Source: Caulobacter sp. (GTDB lineage Bacteria > Pseudomonadota > Alphaproteobacteria > Caulobacterales > Caulobacteraceae). Taken from it: a stretch of DNA of 33,537 nucleotides. Of this stretch, positions 16,700 through 25,453 are shown in pieces. The translations under genes were made by a program, and so were the position numbers. Where the stretch lies: the NCBI GenBank assembly GCA_028291265.1, contig JAQGIK010000066.1, forward strand, positions 1 through 33,537, written 5' to 3'. The stretch's first letter is position 1; each line of letters starts with the position of its first letter. The notes under the pieces are model-generated. The model saw nothing but the letters and a program-made list of their open reading frames with translations. It had not been told where the DNA came from and ran no database searches.

Positions 16700-18012
16700 T
16701 CCTGACGGTAGACGATCCCGCCCTTCATCACGAAGCTGACGTGTTCCAGCACGGTCACGTCGGTCAGCGGATCGCCTTTCACGGCGACGATGTCGGCCTG
16801 CTTGCCGCCGGTCAGCGAGCCGATCAGGCCGGCGAGGTCGAGGTGCTCGGCGGCGAAGACGGTGGCGGCCTTGATGGCTTCCAGCGGGCTCAAACCCGCC
16901 TTGACCAGCAGGGCGAACTCCTGGGCGTTGTCGCCGTGGGCCGAGACGCCGGTGTCGGTGCCGAAGGCGATCTTCACCCCGCCGTCGTGAGCGCGGCGGG
17001 CCATGCTCAGCATCTTGGGGCCGGCCTCGAGGGCTTTGGCCTTCACGGCCGGGACCATCCAGGTGTCGGGCTTGGCGGCCTCGCGGGCCACGAAGTCGCC
17101 GGCCAGCAGGGTCGGCACCAGCCAGGCGCCGTTGGCCTTGAACAGCTTGATCGACTCGGCGTCGAGGTAGGTGCCGTGCTCGATGCTGTCGCCGCCGGCT
17201 TTCAGGAAGGCGTTGATGCCGTCGGCGCCGTGGGCGTGGGCGGTGACCCGGCGGCCCATGGCGTGGGCGGTCTCGACGATGGCCTTGATCTCGTCGTCGC
17301 TGAACTGCTTGGCGAGGCCGGCGTTGGTCGGTGACAGGACGCCGCCGGTGGCGGTGATCTTGATGACGTCGGCGCCGGAGCGGACCTGCTCGCGCACGGC
17401 CCGGCGGCAGTCGTCGGCCCCGGAGCAGACCGAGGTTTCGCGGAACACCGGCACCAGTTCTTCCGGCATGGCGTTGGCGCTGTCGCCATGGCCGCCGTGC
17501 ACCGACACGGCCGAACCGGCGGCGATGATGCGCGGGCCGGGCAGGCGGCCGGCGGCGATGGCGCCGCGCAGGGCGAAGACGCTCTCGTTCGAGCCGCCGA
17601 GGTCGGCGACGGTGGTGAAGCCGGCCCGCAGGGTCAGGTTGGCGTAGTAGGCGCCGTCGAGGGCGTAGTCGCTCTTGGTCTTGGTGAAGCGTTCCAGCGC
17701 GCCCTTGGGGCCGTTCTGGCTGGTCAGGTGGACATGGCTGTCGATCAGGCCGGGCAGGACGAAGCTGTCCTTCAGGTCGATGACCTTGGCGCCGGGGGCG
17801 GAGGTGTAGCCCTCCTCGATGCGCAGCACCTTGCCGTTCTCGACGACGATGGTGCGGGCGGTCTCGACCTTGCCGGTGGCCGGGTCGGCCAGCAGGCGGC
17901 CGGCCTGGACGTAGGTCAGGGGGCTGGACTGCCCTTGCGCGTCGGCGACGCCGACCAGGGCGAGAACGCCGAGCGCGGCGGCGACGAGGCCGGCCTTGAA
18001 GGTGGATTTCAT
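16696..18012 (-). CDS. Exported metal-dependent amidohydrolase (imidazolonepropionase/prolidase-like)
   Basis: 438-residue amidohydrolase-superfamily enzyme with a signal peptide (about 1-25, cleavage near ADA-Q), hence periplasmic. The binuclear metal site is visible: H93/H95 (DSHVHL), the probable carboxylated lysine K218 (VIKITATGG), H259 (TAHAHG), H279 (SIEHGTY) and D353 (FGTDTG). This set matches the Xaa-Pro dipeptidase-like subgroup, in which I recall Caulobacter members being characterised as carboxypeptidases on Xaa-Arg/Lys dipeptides. That substrate is only a possibility here. It ends inside the shared CTAG with lpxK. Confidence 0.92.
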   Translation of the reverse strand: MKSTFKAGLVAAALGVLALVGVADAQGQSSPLTYVQAGRLLADPATGKVETARTIVVENGKVLRIEEGYTSAPGAKVIDLKDSFVLPGLIDSHVHLTSQNGPKGALERFTKTKSDYALDGAYYANLTLRAGFTTVADLGGSNESVFALRGAIAAGRLPGPRIIAAGSAVSVHGGHGDSANAMPEELVPVFRETSVCSGADDCRRAVREQVRSGADVIKITATGGVLSPTNAGLAKQFSDDEIKAIVETAHAMGRRVTAHAHGADGINAFLKAGGDSIEHGTYLDAESIKLFKANGAWLVPTLLAGDFVAREAAKPDTWMVPAVKAKALEAGPKMLSMARRAHDGGVKIAFGTDTGVSAHGDNAQEFALLVKAGLSPLEAIKAATVFAAEHLDLAGLIGSLTGGKQADIVAVKGDPLTDVTVLEHVSFVMKGGIVYRQD

Positions 18013-18078
18013 GATGATCAGCCCCGGAAAACCTTACTTTGGGTCAGATTGCACCGACGAGGCGGCGCTGCATATCCC

Positions 18079-19158
18079 TCAGGCGCCGGCCTTCTGGGCG
18101 AAGTCCCAGGCGCCGCGGGCCAGCACCGGCACCCGGGCCTCCATGGTCGCGGCGTGGGCCGAGTTGGCGGTGCCGTCGCGGACCCGGCCGACGATGCCCT
18201 GGCAGATGCCGGCCAGGCGGAACAGGTTGTAGGCGAAGTACCAGTCGAGGTTGGGCAGGCCGCCGCGACCCGTCGCCTTGCAGTAGAGGGCCACGGCCTC
18301 GTCGATGGTCGGGATGCCGTAGGCGGTGAGGTCGTCGATGCCCGACAGGCCGCCGCGCTCCTGGCTGGGCATCACCCAGCTCATCAGGAAGTAGGAGAAA
18401 TCGGCCAGCGGGTTGCCGAGGGTTGAGAGCTCCCAGTCGAGGACGGCCGCCACCTTCTGCTCGGTGGGGTGCAGGATCATGTTGTCCAGGCGGTAGTCGC
18501 CGTGGACGATGGAGGTCATGTCGTCTTCCGGCGTGTGGTCCGGGAACCAGGCGATCAGCTGATTCATCTCCGGGATCACCGCCGTTTCGCTGGCCTGGTA
18601 CTGCTTGGTCCAGCGGCTGACCTGGCGGCTGAAATAGTTGCCGGGCTTGCCGTAGTCCTCCAGGCCGATGGCCTTGTAGTCGACGTTGTGCAGGGCCGCG
18701 AGGGTGCCGATCTCGGCCTCGTAGATCGCTCGGCGGTCGGCGGGACTGTAGTCGGGCAGCAGGCCATCCCAGAGGATACGGCCCTCGACCTGCTCCATGA
18801 CGTAGAAGATGGTGCCGACGATGCTCTCGTCCATGCAGAGGGCGTAGGCGCGTGCGACCGGGAAGTTCACCTTGTTGAGGGCGGCGATCACCTTGTACTC
18901 GCGGTCGACGGCGTGGGCGCTCGGCAGCAGCTTGCCGGGCGGCTTGCGGCGCAGGACGTAGCGCTGGCCGGGGGTGACCAGCTGGTAGGTCGGGTTCGAC
19001 TGGCCGCCCTTGAACTTGCGGATTTCCAGCGGGCCCTTGAAGCCTTCGACGTTGGCCTGCAGCCAGGGCAGCAGCCTGTCGGCGTCGATCCGGGTGCGCT
19101 CGTCGAGCGCCTCGGTGCCGCTGTTGAGGTCCTGGGCGCTGGGCGCGGCGTCGGCCAT
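18079..19158 (-). CDS. APH-fold phosphotransferase (ACAD10/11 kinase-like)
   Basis: 359-residue kinase-like protein of the aminoglycoside phosphotransferase fold. Nucleotide-site motifs: the glycine loop KFKGGQSNPTY (48-58), the catalytic HGD (219-221) with N226 in VHGDYRLDN, and the metal-binding D241 in VLDWE. The closest known relatives are the kinase domains of ACAD10/ACAD11, which phosphorylate 4-hydroxyacyl-CoA so it can enter beta-oxidation. This is probably a lipid-catabolic role rather than antibiotic resistance (inference). An acyl-CoA dehydrogenase lies in the window at 26747-28075, but not adjacent. The ATG at 19158 has GGGGACGAG upstream and is preferred to the one at 19200. Confidence 0.9.
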   Translation of the reverse strand: MADAAPSAQDLNSGTEALDERTRIDADRLLPWLQANVEGFKGPLEIRKFKGGQSNPTYQLVTPGQRYVLRRKPPGKLLPSAHAVDREYKVIAALNKVNFPVARAYALCMDESIVGTIFYVMEQVEGRILWDGLLPDYSPADRRAIYEAEIGTLAALHNVDYKAIGLEDYGKPGNYFSRQVSRWTKQYQASETAVIPEMNQLIAWFPDHTPEDDMTSIVHGDYRLDNMILHPTEQKVAAVLDWELSTLGNPLADFSYFLMSWVMPSQERGGLSGIDDLTAYGIPTIDEAVALYCKATGRGGLPNLDWYFAYNLFRLAGICQGIVGRVRDGTANSAHAATMEARVPVLARGAWDFAQKAGA

Positions 19159-19234
19159 GGTCTCGTCCCCAATTCGTACGCTTGTTTGAAGTCGGCGCAC
19201 TTTAGCGAGGGCGAGCGGGCGCGCAAGGCTACGC

Positions 19235-19453
19235 CTAGGTCAGCAGCACCGCCGCGATGAACAGGGCGATCAGCGCGACGATCCCGACGCCGGCGAACTG
19301 GGTCCAGAAGCGCAACGGCTCCTCGGCGCGGACGATGTCCGGCTTCTTGGTGAAGAACACCGCCAGCGTGCCGGTCATCAGGCTGCGGCCCAGGGCGACC
19401 AGGGCCAGCAGGCCGATGAGGACGAGGCTGATGCCTACGGGCACGTCGATCAA
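19235..19453 (-). CDS. Small two-TM membrane protein coupled to mnmA
   Basis: 72-residue protein with two hydrophobic helices (about 8-27 and 50-71) joined by a polar loop ([18 protein letters not shown]). The start is TTG at 19453, overlapping the mnmA stop as TTGA. An in-frame GTG three codons later is the alternative. The 4-nt overlap implies translation depends on mnmA. I do not recognise the family and can offer no function beyond an inner-membrane location. Confidence 0.7.
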   Translation of the reverse strand: MIDVPVGISLVLIGLLALVALGRSLMTGTLAVFFTKKPDIVRAEEPLRFWTQFAGVGIVALIALFIAAVLLT

Positions 19454-20631
19454 GCGGCCAGCTCCGCTCGCACCGCCGTGGCGATGAAGCCGCCGCCGAG
19501 CACCCGGTCGGGGGCTTCGGGCGCATAGAGGACGCAGGCCTGGCCGGGGGCGACGCCTTCCTCGTGGGTGTCGAGGGCGACGGCGACCTGGCCGTCGACC
19601 AGGGTCAGGCGGCCGGGGACCGGTTCGCGGGTCGAGCGGACGCGGGCCAGCACCGGGCGGCCGGCGGCGCAGGCGGCGTCGATGCCGTCTTCGCCGAGCC
19701 AGTTTGTCTCTTTCAACGTCAGGGCCGTGGTCAGCAGGGCCTCGCGGGGGCCGACGATGACCTGGCGCTTGCCGGCGTCGATGCGGGTGACGAACAGCGG
19801 GTCGCCGACGGCGATGTTCAGGCCTCGGCGCTGGCCGATGGTGTAGCGGGTGACGCCCTCGTGGGTCCCCAGAACCCGGCCGTCCATGTGGACGATATCG
19901 CCCGGCAGCGCGCCCTGCGGGCGCAGCCGGTCGATGACGGTGTGGTACTTGCCCTCGGGCACGAAGCAGATGTCCTGGCTGTCGGGCTTGTCGGCGGCGG
20001 TGAGGCCAAGCTCGGCGGCGATGGCCCGGACCTGCGGCTTGCTCATGCCGCCGAGCGGAAAGCGCAGATAGTCCAGCTGGTCGGCCGTGGTGGCGAACAG
20101 GAAGTAGCTCTGGTCCTTGGCCGGGTCGGCCGCGCGGCGCAGTTGCGGGCCGTCGCCGTCATCGACCCGTTGTACGTAATGCCCGGTCGCCATGGCCACG
20201 GCCCCAAGGTCGCGGGCGACGTCGAGCAGGTCGCGGAACTTGACCGTCTGGTTGCAGCGCACGCAGGGGATCGGGGTCTCGCCGCGCAGGTAGGCGTCGG
20301 CGAACTCCTCGATGACCTGGTCCTTGAAGCGGCTTTCGTAGTCGAGGACGTAGTGCGGGATGCCGATGGCGTCCGAGGCCGTGCGAGCGTCGTGGATGTC
20401 CTGGCCGGCGCAGCAGGCGCCCTTCTTCTGGATGGCGGCGCCGTGGTCGTAGAGCTGCAGGGTGACGCCGACCACGTCGTAGCCGGCGCGGGCCAGCAGG
20501 GCGGCGGTCACGGTCGAGTCCACGCCGCCAGACATCGCCGCCACGATCCGGCTGCCGGCCGGCAGGCGCACGGCGGCGCGCACCGCGTCCAGGGCGGCGT
20601 CGATCGCGGAGGGGGCGAGGGCGGTCGTCAT
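19450..20631 (-). CDS. mnmA: tRNA-specific 2-thiouridylase
   Basis: 393-residue enzyme making 2-thiouridine at wobble position 34 of Lys, Glu and Gln tRNAs. The PP-loop SGGVDS (34-39) binds and adenylates. The catalytic cysteines are C126 (VRCN, aligned with E. coli C102) and C222 (SQDICFV, aligned with C199). Extra cysteines at 73-74 (GACCAG) and 123 (IPCVRC) are typical of alphaproteobacterial members. The C-terminal beta-barrel (about 290-390) is present. The N-terminus is about 20 residues longer than in E. coli. A 298-bp gap precedes it. Confidence 0.96.
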   Translation of the reverse strand: MTTALAPSAIDAALDAVRAAVRLPAGSRIVAAMSGGVDSTVTAALLARAGYDVVGVTLQLYDHGAAIQKKGACCAGQDIHDARTASDAIGIPHYVLDYESRFKDQVIEEFADAYLRGETPIPCVRCNQTVKFRDLLDVARDLGAVAMATGHYVQRVDDGDGPQLRRAADPAKDQSYFLFATTADQLDYLRFPLGGMSKPQVRAIAAELGLTAADKPDSQDICFVPEGKYHTVIDRLRPQGALPGDIVHMDGRVLGTHEGVTRYTIGQRRGLNIAVGDPLFVTRIDAGKRQVIVGPREALLTTALTLKETNWLGEDGIDAACAAGRPVLARVRSTREPVPGRLTLVDGQVAVALDTHEEGVAPGQACVLYAPEAPDRVLGGGFIATAVRAELAA

Positions 20632-20929
20632 CGCGGGCTATGTAGAGGTTTGGGGGTCAAATTGCGAGGCGAGCGGGAGGGGCGGCGCTGTCGAAGCGGC
20701 GGCCATTATACGACATCGCGGCGGAGGACGATATCCGACGGTGGAGATAGGTCAAATAAATCAATTTACTAGCACCAACCGGAAACCCTCCGGACGTCCG
20801 CCGGGCAGGGCGATTCGACCCATCGAGACCACCCTTGTCGCAGGCCAGGAACCACCCTCGGTCTGCCCGGTGTGTGGAGGCTGGCGTGGCCGGGCGGGAG
20901 GGGGCCATACCCGGGATTGGAATTTGGCC
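20632..20929. other. Gene-free gap upstream of mnmA, with structured core (20787-20880)
   Basis: No credible coding sequence was found; an 83-residue minus-strand frame here has atypical codon use. The middle folds into nested pairings: CCTCC (20787-20791) with GGAGG (20876-20880), and CCGGGCAG (20801-20808) with CTGCCCGG (20863-20870). An inner CGAG/CTCG (20824-20827 with 20857-20860) closes a loop with the near-repeat ACCACCC twice. An unusually AT-rich patch lies at 20749-20772. On the minus strand TTGACC (20750-20755) and a perfect TATAAT near 20706 are candidate promoter parts for mnmA. A small RNA or leader structure is possible but unproven. Confidence 0.4.
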
Positions 20930-21466
20930 TCAGCCGGCTCGCAGGCGCGCCAGGCCGGCGCGCAGGTAGCCGGCGACGGTGACCAGGGTCAGCAGCGCCG
21001 AGACCCCGACCAGCCAGCCGCCGAGCGCGAAAGACTGCACCGGTCCCAGCGGGAAACCGGGCGCGGCCAGCAGGCTGAGGCCGGCGAACTGGCAGGCGAT
21101 CTTGATGGCCTCCAGTTTCGAGCCGCCGACCCGCTGGTCGGGGCCGAGCGCCTCGTTGAGGGTGGCGACCACGAAGCAGCGGCCGGCCAGGATAGCGGCA
21201 GCGACCGCCACCCAGCCCTGCAGGGCGCCGGCCACGGCCAGGCCGAGGACCATGGTGAAGGTCAGGAGGCGGTCGCCGACGAGGTCGAGCATGGCGCCGA
21301 GTTTCGAGGTCTCGTTCAGGCGGCGGGCGACCTGGCCATCGACGACGTCGAGGAAACCGGCCGTCAGGTAGACAGCGACGGCCGGCCAGCCGGCGTTGAT
21401 GGTCAGCAGCCAGAACAGCGGCGCGATCAGGGCGATGCGGAACAGGGTGATGGCGTTGGAGATCAT
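20930..21466 (-). CDS. CDP-alcohol phosphatidyltransferase
   Basis: 178-residue integral membrane enzyme with several TM helices. The signature D-x2-D-G-x2-A-R-x8-G-x3-D-x3-D is complete (D40, D43, G44, A47, R48, G57, D61, D65). This family transfers a phosphatidyl group from CDP-diacylglycerol to an alcohol. The size and N-terminus (MISNAITLFRI) resemble phosphatidylglycerophosphate synthase (PgsA), but the substrate cannot be fixed and other CDP-alcohol transferases are possible. The ATG at 21466 is preferred to the one three codons upstream. It is transcribed away from groES, with a long hairpin repeat between them. Confidence 0.87.
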   Translation of the reverse strand: MISNAITLFRIALIAPLFWLLTINAGWPAVAVYLTAGFLDVVDGQVARRLNETSKLGAMLDLVGDRLLTFTMVLGLAVAGALQGWVAVAAAILAGRCFVVATLNEALGPDQRVGGSKLEAIKIACQFAGLSLLAAPGFPLGPVQSFALGGWLVGVSALLTLVTVAGYLRAGLARLRAG

Positions 21467-21478
21467 TGCTCTCAAAAT

Positions 21479-21596
21479 CCGATCATCCCGACGAAAGTCG
21501 GGACCCAGTGTCCACTATGCATGGGCGTTCGCTCTGATCGGAGCCGAAATCACATCGTGCCTGCCAGTTGGGTCCGACTTTCGTCGGGATGATCGG
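21479..21596. repeat. Long intergenic inverted repeat, ATCCCG...CGGGACCCA family
   Basis: Arms at 21479-21507 and 21569-21596 are complementary over 28 bp with one extra G in the left arm. Each arm is a small palindrome (CCCGAC GAAA GTCGGG). The outer motif ATCCCG...CGGGACCCA is the same as in the 2446-2596 and 29068-29197 elements, while the internal spacer differs. It sits in a divergent gap, before the groES promoter. Confidence 0.9.
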
Positions 21597-21618
21597 AGGA
21601 AAAGGGGAGGCCCCAACC

Positions 21619-21647
21619 CTTGACTCCCCAGGGCCCCCAACCTACTT
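21619..21647 (+). promoter_or_regulatory. Putative heat-shock sigma (RpoH) promoter of groESL
   Basis: CTTG at 21619-21622 and CCTACTT at 21641-21647 are separated by 18 nt, close to the alphaproteobacterial sigma-32 pattern CTTG-N17/18-CYTATNT (one mismatch in the -10). The predicted start lies near 21655, so the CIRCE operator at 21659-21685 would occupy the first transcribed bases. Confidence 0.55.
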
Positions 21648-21658
21648 CCCGGCCACCG

Positions 21659-21685
21659 TTGGCACTCACGGGAGAGGACTGCTAA
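21659..21685 (+). promoter_or_regulatory. CIRCE operator (HrcA binding site)
   Basis: TTGGCACTC-N9-GACTGCTAA matches the CIRCE consensus TTAGCACTC-N9-GAGTGCTAA with one mismatch in each arm and the exact 9-bp spacer. It lies 61 bp upstream of groES. HrcA, not encoded in this window, should repress groESL through it. Confidence 0.93.
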
Positions 21686-21746
21686 CAGCGCCCTCTCCCA
21701 TGCCTTCGATCCAAATAAAGCCAACCGTTATGACGGAGACGACCCG

Positions 21747-22037
21747 ATGAAATTTCGCCCCCTTGGCGACCGCGTCCTGGTGAAGCGCGTCGAAGAAGAG
21801 TCCAAGACCAAAGGTGGGATCATCATCCCCGACACCGCCAAGGAAAAGCCGCAGGAAGGCGAAGTCGTCGCCGTCGGCCCCGGCGCGCGTGACGATTCCG
21901 GCAAGGTCCAGCCCCTGGAACTGAAGGCCGGCGACAAGATCCTGTTCGGCAAATGGTCGGGCACCGAGGTCAAGGTCGACGGCGAAGACCTGATCATCAT
22001 GAAGGAAAGCGACGTCCTGGGCGTCCTGCAGGCCTAA
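21747..22037 (+). CDS. groES: Co-chaperonin GroES
   Basis: 96-residue 10-kDa co-chaperonin that caps the GroEL ring during ATP-driven folding in the cytosol. The family signature ([16 protein letters not shown] at 3-18) and the mobile loop region ([19 protein letters not shown]) are intact, and the length is standard. GGAG lies at 21735-21738. It is the first gene of the CIRCE/RpoH-controlled operon, and groEL follows after 62 nt. Confidence 0.99.
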   Translation: MKFRPLGDRVLVKRVEEESKTKGGIIIPDTAKEKPQEGEVVAVGPGARDDSGKVQPLELKAGDKILFGKWSGTEVKVDGEDLIIMKESDVLGVLQA

Positions 22038-22051
22038 GCGCCTGGCGCTGA

Positions 22052-23749
<1,698 letters not shown>

Positions 23750-23776
23750 TCCAGGTTACTCACCGACTGAGTTGGG

Positions 23777-23806
23777 AAGGGCCGCTCCGAAAGGGGCGGC
23801 CCTTTT
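23777..23806 (+). terminator. Rho-independent terminator of groESL
   Basis: AAGGGCCGC (23777-23785) and GCGGCCCTT (23796-23804) form a perfect 9-bp GC-rich stem with a 10-nt loop, followed by TTTTC. It is placed directly after groEL and before the hairpin repeat. Confidence 0.9.
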
Positions 23807-23813
23807 CGTTGTC

Positions 23814-23991
23814 CCTTCTCCCGCTCGTCGGGAGAAGGTGGCGGCCGAAGGCCGACGGATGAGGGCAGCACCGGCTTCAGGCGATTGTGCTCGTTCTGGC
23901 GCGTTCAGCGCTATCGCTAACCTTCGCTGGCCGGCGCTGCCCTCATCCGACCCGCTTCGCGGGCCACCTTCTCCCGACAAGCGGGAGAAGG
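23814..23991. repeat. Long intergenic inverted repeat, CCTTCTCCC...GATGAGGGC family
   Basis: Arms at 23814-23869 and 23936-23991 are 56 bp each and mostly complementary. Each arm opens with a 10-bp hairpin (CCTTCTCCCG-N5-CGGGAGAAGG), then a variable mini-hairpin, then GGATGAGGGCAGC. The spacer is 66 bp. The right arm overlaps the 3' end of the minus-strand desaturase gene, whose stop codon (23917) lies in the spacer. Confidence 0.9.
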
Positions 23992-24909
23992 AACGAGGCA
24001 GGCCCGTTCCGGCAAGGTCTCCGGCGTCCGCACGTTCCAGGCCAACCCCAGCCGCTCCAGCAGCCGGATGAACACGAACCCCCAGTCCGACTGGCCCGGG
24101 TACAGCCCGATCCGCGCCGAGCCCGGGTAGGCGTGGTGGTTGTTGTGCCAGGCCTCGCCCATGGTCGGCAGGCCGGCCCAGGGGACGTCGTGGGCCTGGA
24201 CGCCGGCCCCGTCGACCAGCCAGGTCTGCGGACCTTGCGTATGAGCCAGATGGCCGACCAGCCAGTGGCCGGTGACCGAGGCGAAGACCCGGGCGCAGAC
24301 GCCCCAGACCACGAACGGCCAGCCGCCGGCCAAGTAGAGCAGAGTGGCGACAGGCAGCTGCTGCAGCATCCAGGTCCGTTCCAGCCAGCGGTAGAAGGGA
24401 TCGTCCGCGATGCGCGGGGCGATCTCGAAGCGGGGCGGCCGGGCCAGCTCCAGCCGGCCGTGCAGTTGCCAGAGGGCGTCCAGCGCCATCGGCGCGCCGT
24501 GGCGCAGGTAGGGATGGCAGTCGGGCTGGCGCTGGGCCCAGTCGCGCAGGTCGTGGGTGCGGATCATCCAGAAGGGGCCGCTCATGCCGACCAAGGTTCC
24601 GACCCAGACCAGGAACCGTTCGAGCCACAGCGGGCAATCGAAGCTGCCGTGGATCAGCCGGCGGTGAAAGCCGACCGAATGGCCGAGCAGCAGGCCGGCG
24701 CCGGTGAGGACGAGGAAGACGGCGAAGGCGCTCCAGGTGAACAGCAACGGGCCCCCGATGAGGGTGGCCAGCATCATGGCGCCATTCCACAGGGAGTGGG
24801 CGGGGTCCCAGTGCACGCGGCCCTTAACCGGACTGCAGCCGGGGGTCTCGACGACAGAATGCACGGCGTAGGGGTCGTGGTCAGGATCTGCGCCCATGGG
24901 ATTGCTCAT
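23917..24909 (-). CDS. Membrane fatty acid desaturase-like protein with repeat-derived C-terminus
   Basis: 330-residue membrane protein of the acyl-CoA/fatty acid desaturase superfamily with several TM helices (about 42-75, 98-114, 186-210). Histidine box 1 is H82-RRLI-H87 and box 3 is H255-NN-H258-H259. Box 2, normally HRxHH, reads IRTHDLRDW (116-124) with a single His, so the di-iron site is unusual unless H132, H137 or H150 contribute. Residues from about 307 (PSPACREKVARE...) are encoded by the hairpin repeat at 23936-23991, so the ancestral end was probably near residue 300. The ATG at 24909 overlaps the upstream membrane protein's stop as ATGA, implying coupling. Substrate unknown. Confidence 0.83.
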   Translation of the reverse strand: MSNPMGADPDHDPYAVHSVVETPGCSPVKGRVHWDPAHSLWNGAMMLATLIGGPLLFTWSAFAVFLVLTGAGLLLGHSVGFHRRLIHGSFDCPLWLERFLVWVGTLVGMSGPFWMIRTHDLRDWAQRQPDCHPYLRHGAPMALDALWQLHGRLELARPPRFEIAPRIADDPFYRWLERTWMLQQLPVATLLYLAGGWPFVVWGVCARVFASVTGHWLVGHLAHTQGPQTWLVDGAGVQAHDVPWAGLPTMGEAWHNNHHAYPGSARIGLYPGQSDWGFVFIRLLERLGLAWNVRTPETLPERACLVPSPACREKVAREAGRMRAAPASEG

Positions 24910-25364
24910 CGCGTCCGGTATCCGAGGAACCAGACGGCCGTCGCGACGATACCGCCCGCGATGGCGAACAACAGCGACGGGATCGGCATGCCGCCGACGA
25001 AGCTCGCGCCAACCGAGCCGGCCAGGATAAATCCGAAGGGGATCGCAACCTTGAGGCCGCGAAGCCGCAGGCGGTGTAGCAGGAACCATCCGGGCGCGCC
25101 GAGCAGGACCAGGCCAATCAGCCAGCCGATGTAGGCGATCGGAAACACCAGCATCAGGAAGGGCAGGGTGGTCCACAACCCCTCCAGAGGCGCCGGCCGG
25201 GGTTCGCTGGCCAATCGCCCCACCATCCCGCCGTTCAGGCTTGCCATCACGGCGAAACCGACAGTGACAAGACCGGCCCCGGCGGCCGCGCCGCCGAACA
25301 GGGCCCTGACGACGTGCAGGTCGCCGAAGCGGAGGTCCGGCGAATTCGGATCGTGGGACGGCAT
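24906..25364 (-). CDS. Hypothetical multi-TM membrane protein
   Basis: 152-residue protein with about four hydrophobic helices (near 22-42, 66-92, 104-124 and 128-147) and a polar N-terminus. I do not recognise the family. It begins 89 bp from, and divergent to, an ArsR-type regulator, and its stop overlaps the desaturase-like start by 4 nt. The pair therefore forms a likely operon that the ArsR-type protein could control. Context suggests a membrane or lipid-related role (inference only). Confidence 0.75.
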   Translation of the reverse strand: MPSHDPNSPDLRFGDLHVVRALFGGAAAGAGLVTVGFAVMASLNGGMVGRLASEPRPAPLEGLWTTLPFLMLVFPIAYIGWLIGLVLLGAPGWFLLHRLRLRGLKVAIPFGFILAGSVGASFVGGMPIPSLLFAIAGGIVATAVWFLGYRTR

Positions 25365-25380
25365 GGCCAGCGGCGCCTCC

Positions 25381-25453
25381 TGTAAATAAGAAATAACTTA
25401 ATTACCTAAGCACCATGTTTGCAAGTGTTTAATTCATCGCTTAAATAAGGTCG
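25381..25453 (+). promoter_or_regulatory. AT-rich divergent control region with palindromes; probable leaderless promoter
   Basis: TTGCAA (25419-25424), 17 nt, then TAAATA (25442-25447) ends 6 nt before the ATG at 25454, so transcription should begin at or next to the start codon. The palindrome CTTA-AA-TAAG (25440-25449) overlaps the -10, and CTTA-N6-TAAG (25397-25410) lies further upstream. Both fit operators for the adjacent ArsR-type protein acting on itself and on the divergent membrane-protein operon. Confidence 0.5.

Noticed and set aside
18079..19158. Aminoglycoside resistance kinase
   Set aside because: Sequence pattern matches the ACAD10/11-type kinases, not APH(3') enzymes.
20869..20895. 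CPVCGG zinc-ribbon-like motif in a plus-strand frame from 20741
   Set aside because: The frame then runs antisense through the phosphatidyltransferase gene with low-complexity sequence; the motif is chance.
20657..20908. 83-codon minus-strand frame in the gap before mnmA
   Set aside because: Codon use unlike the neighbours, no ribosome binding site or motif, and it overlaps the structured segment and promoter-like hexamers.
23772..24071. Apparent small protein translated from the hairpin repeat (REK...EGRRMR)
   Set aside because: The sequence is the repeat arm itself, which yields similar peptides wherever it occurs.
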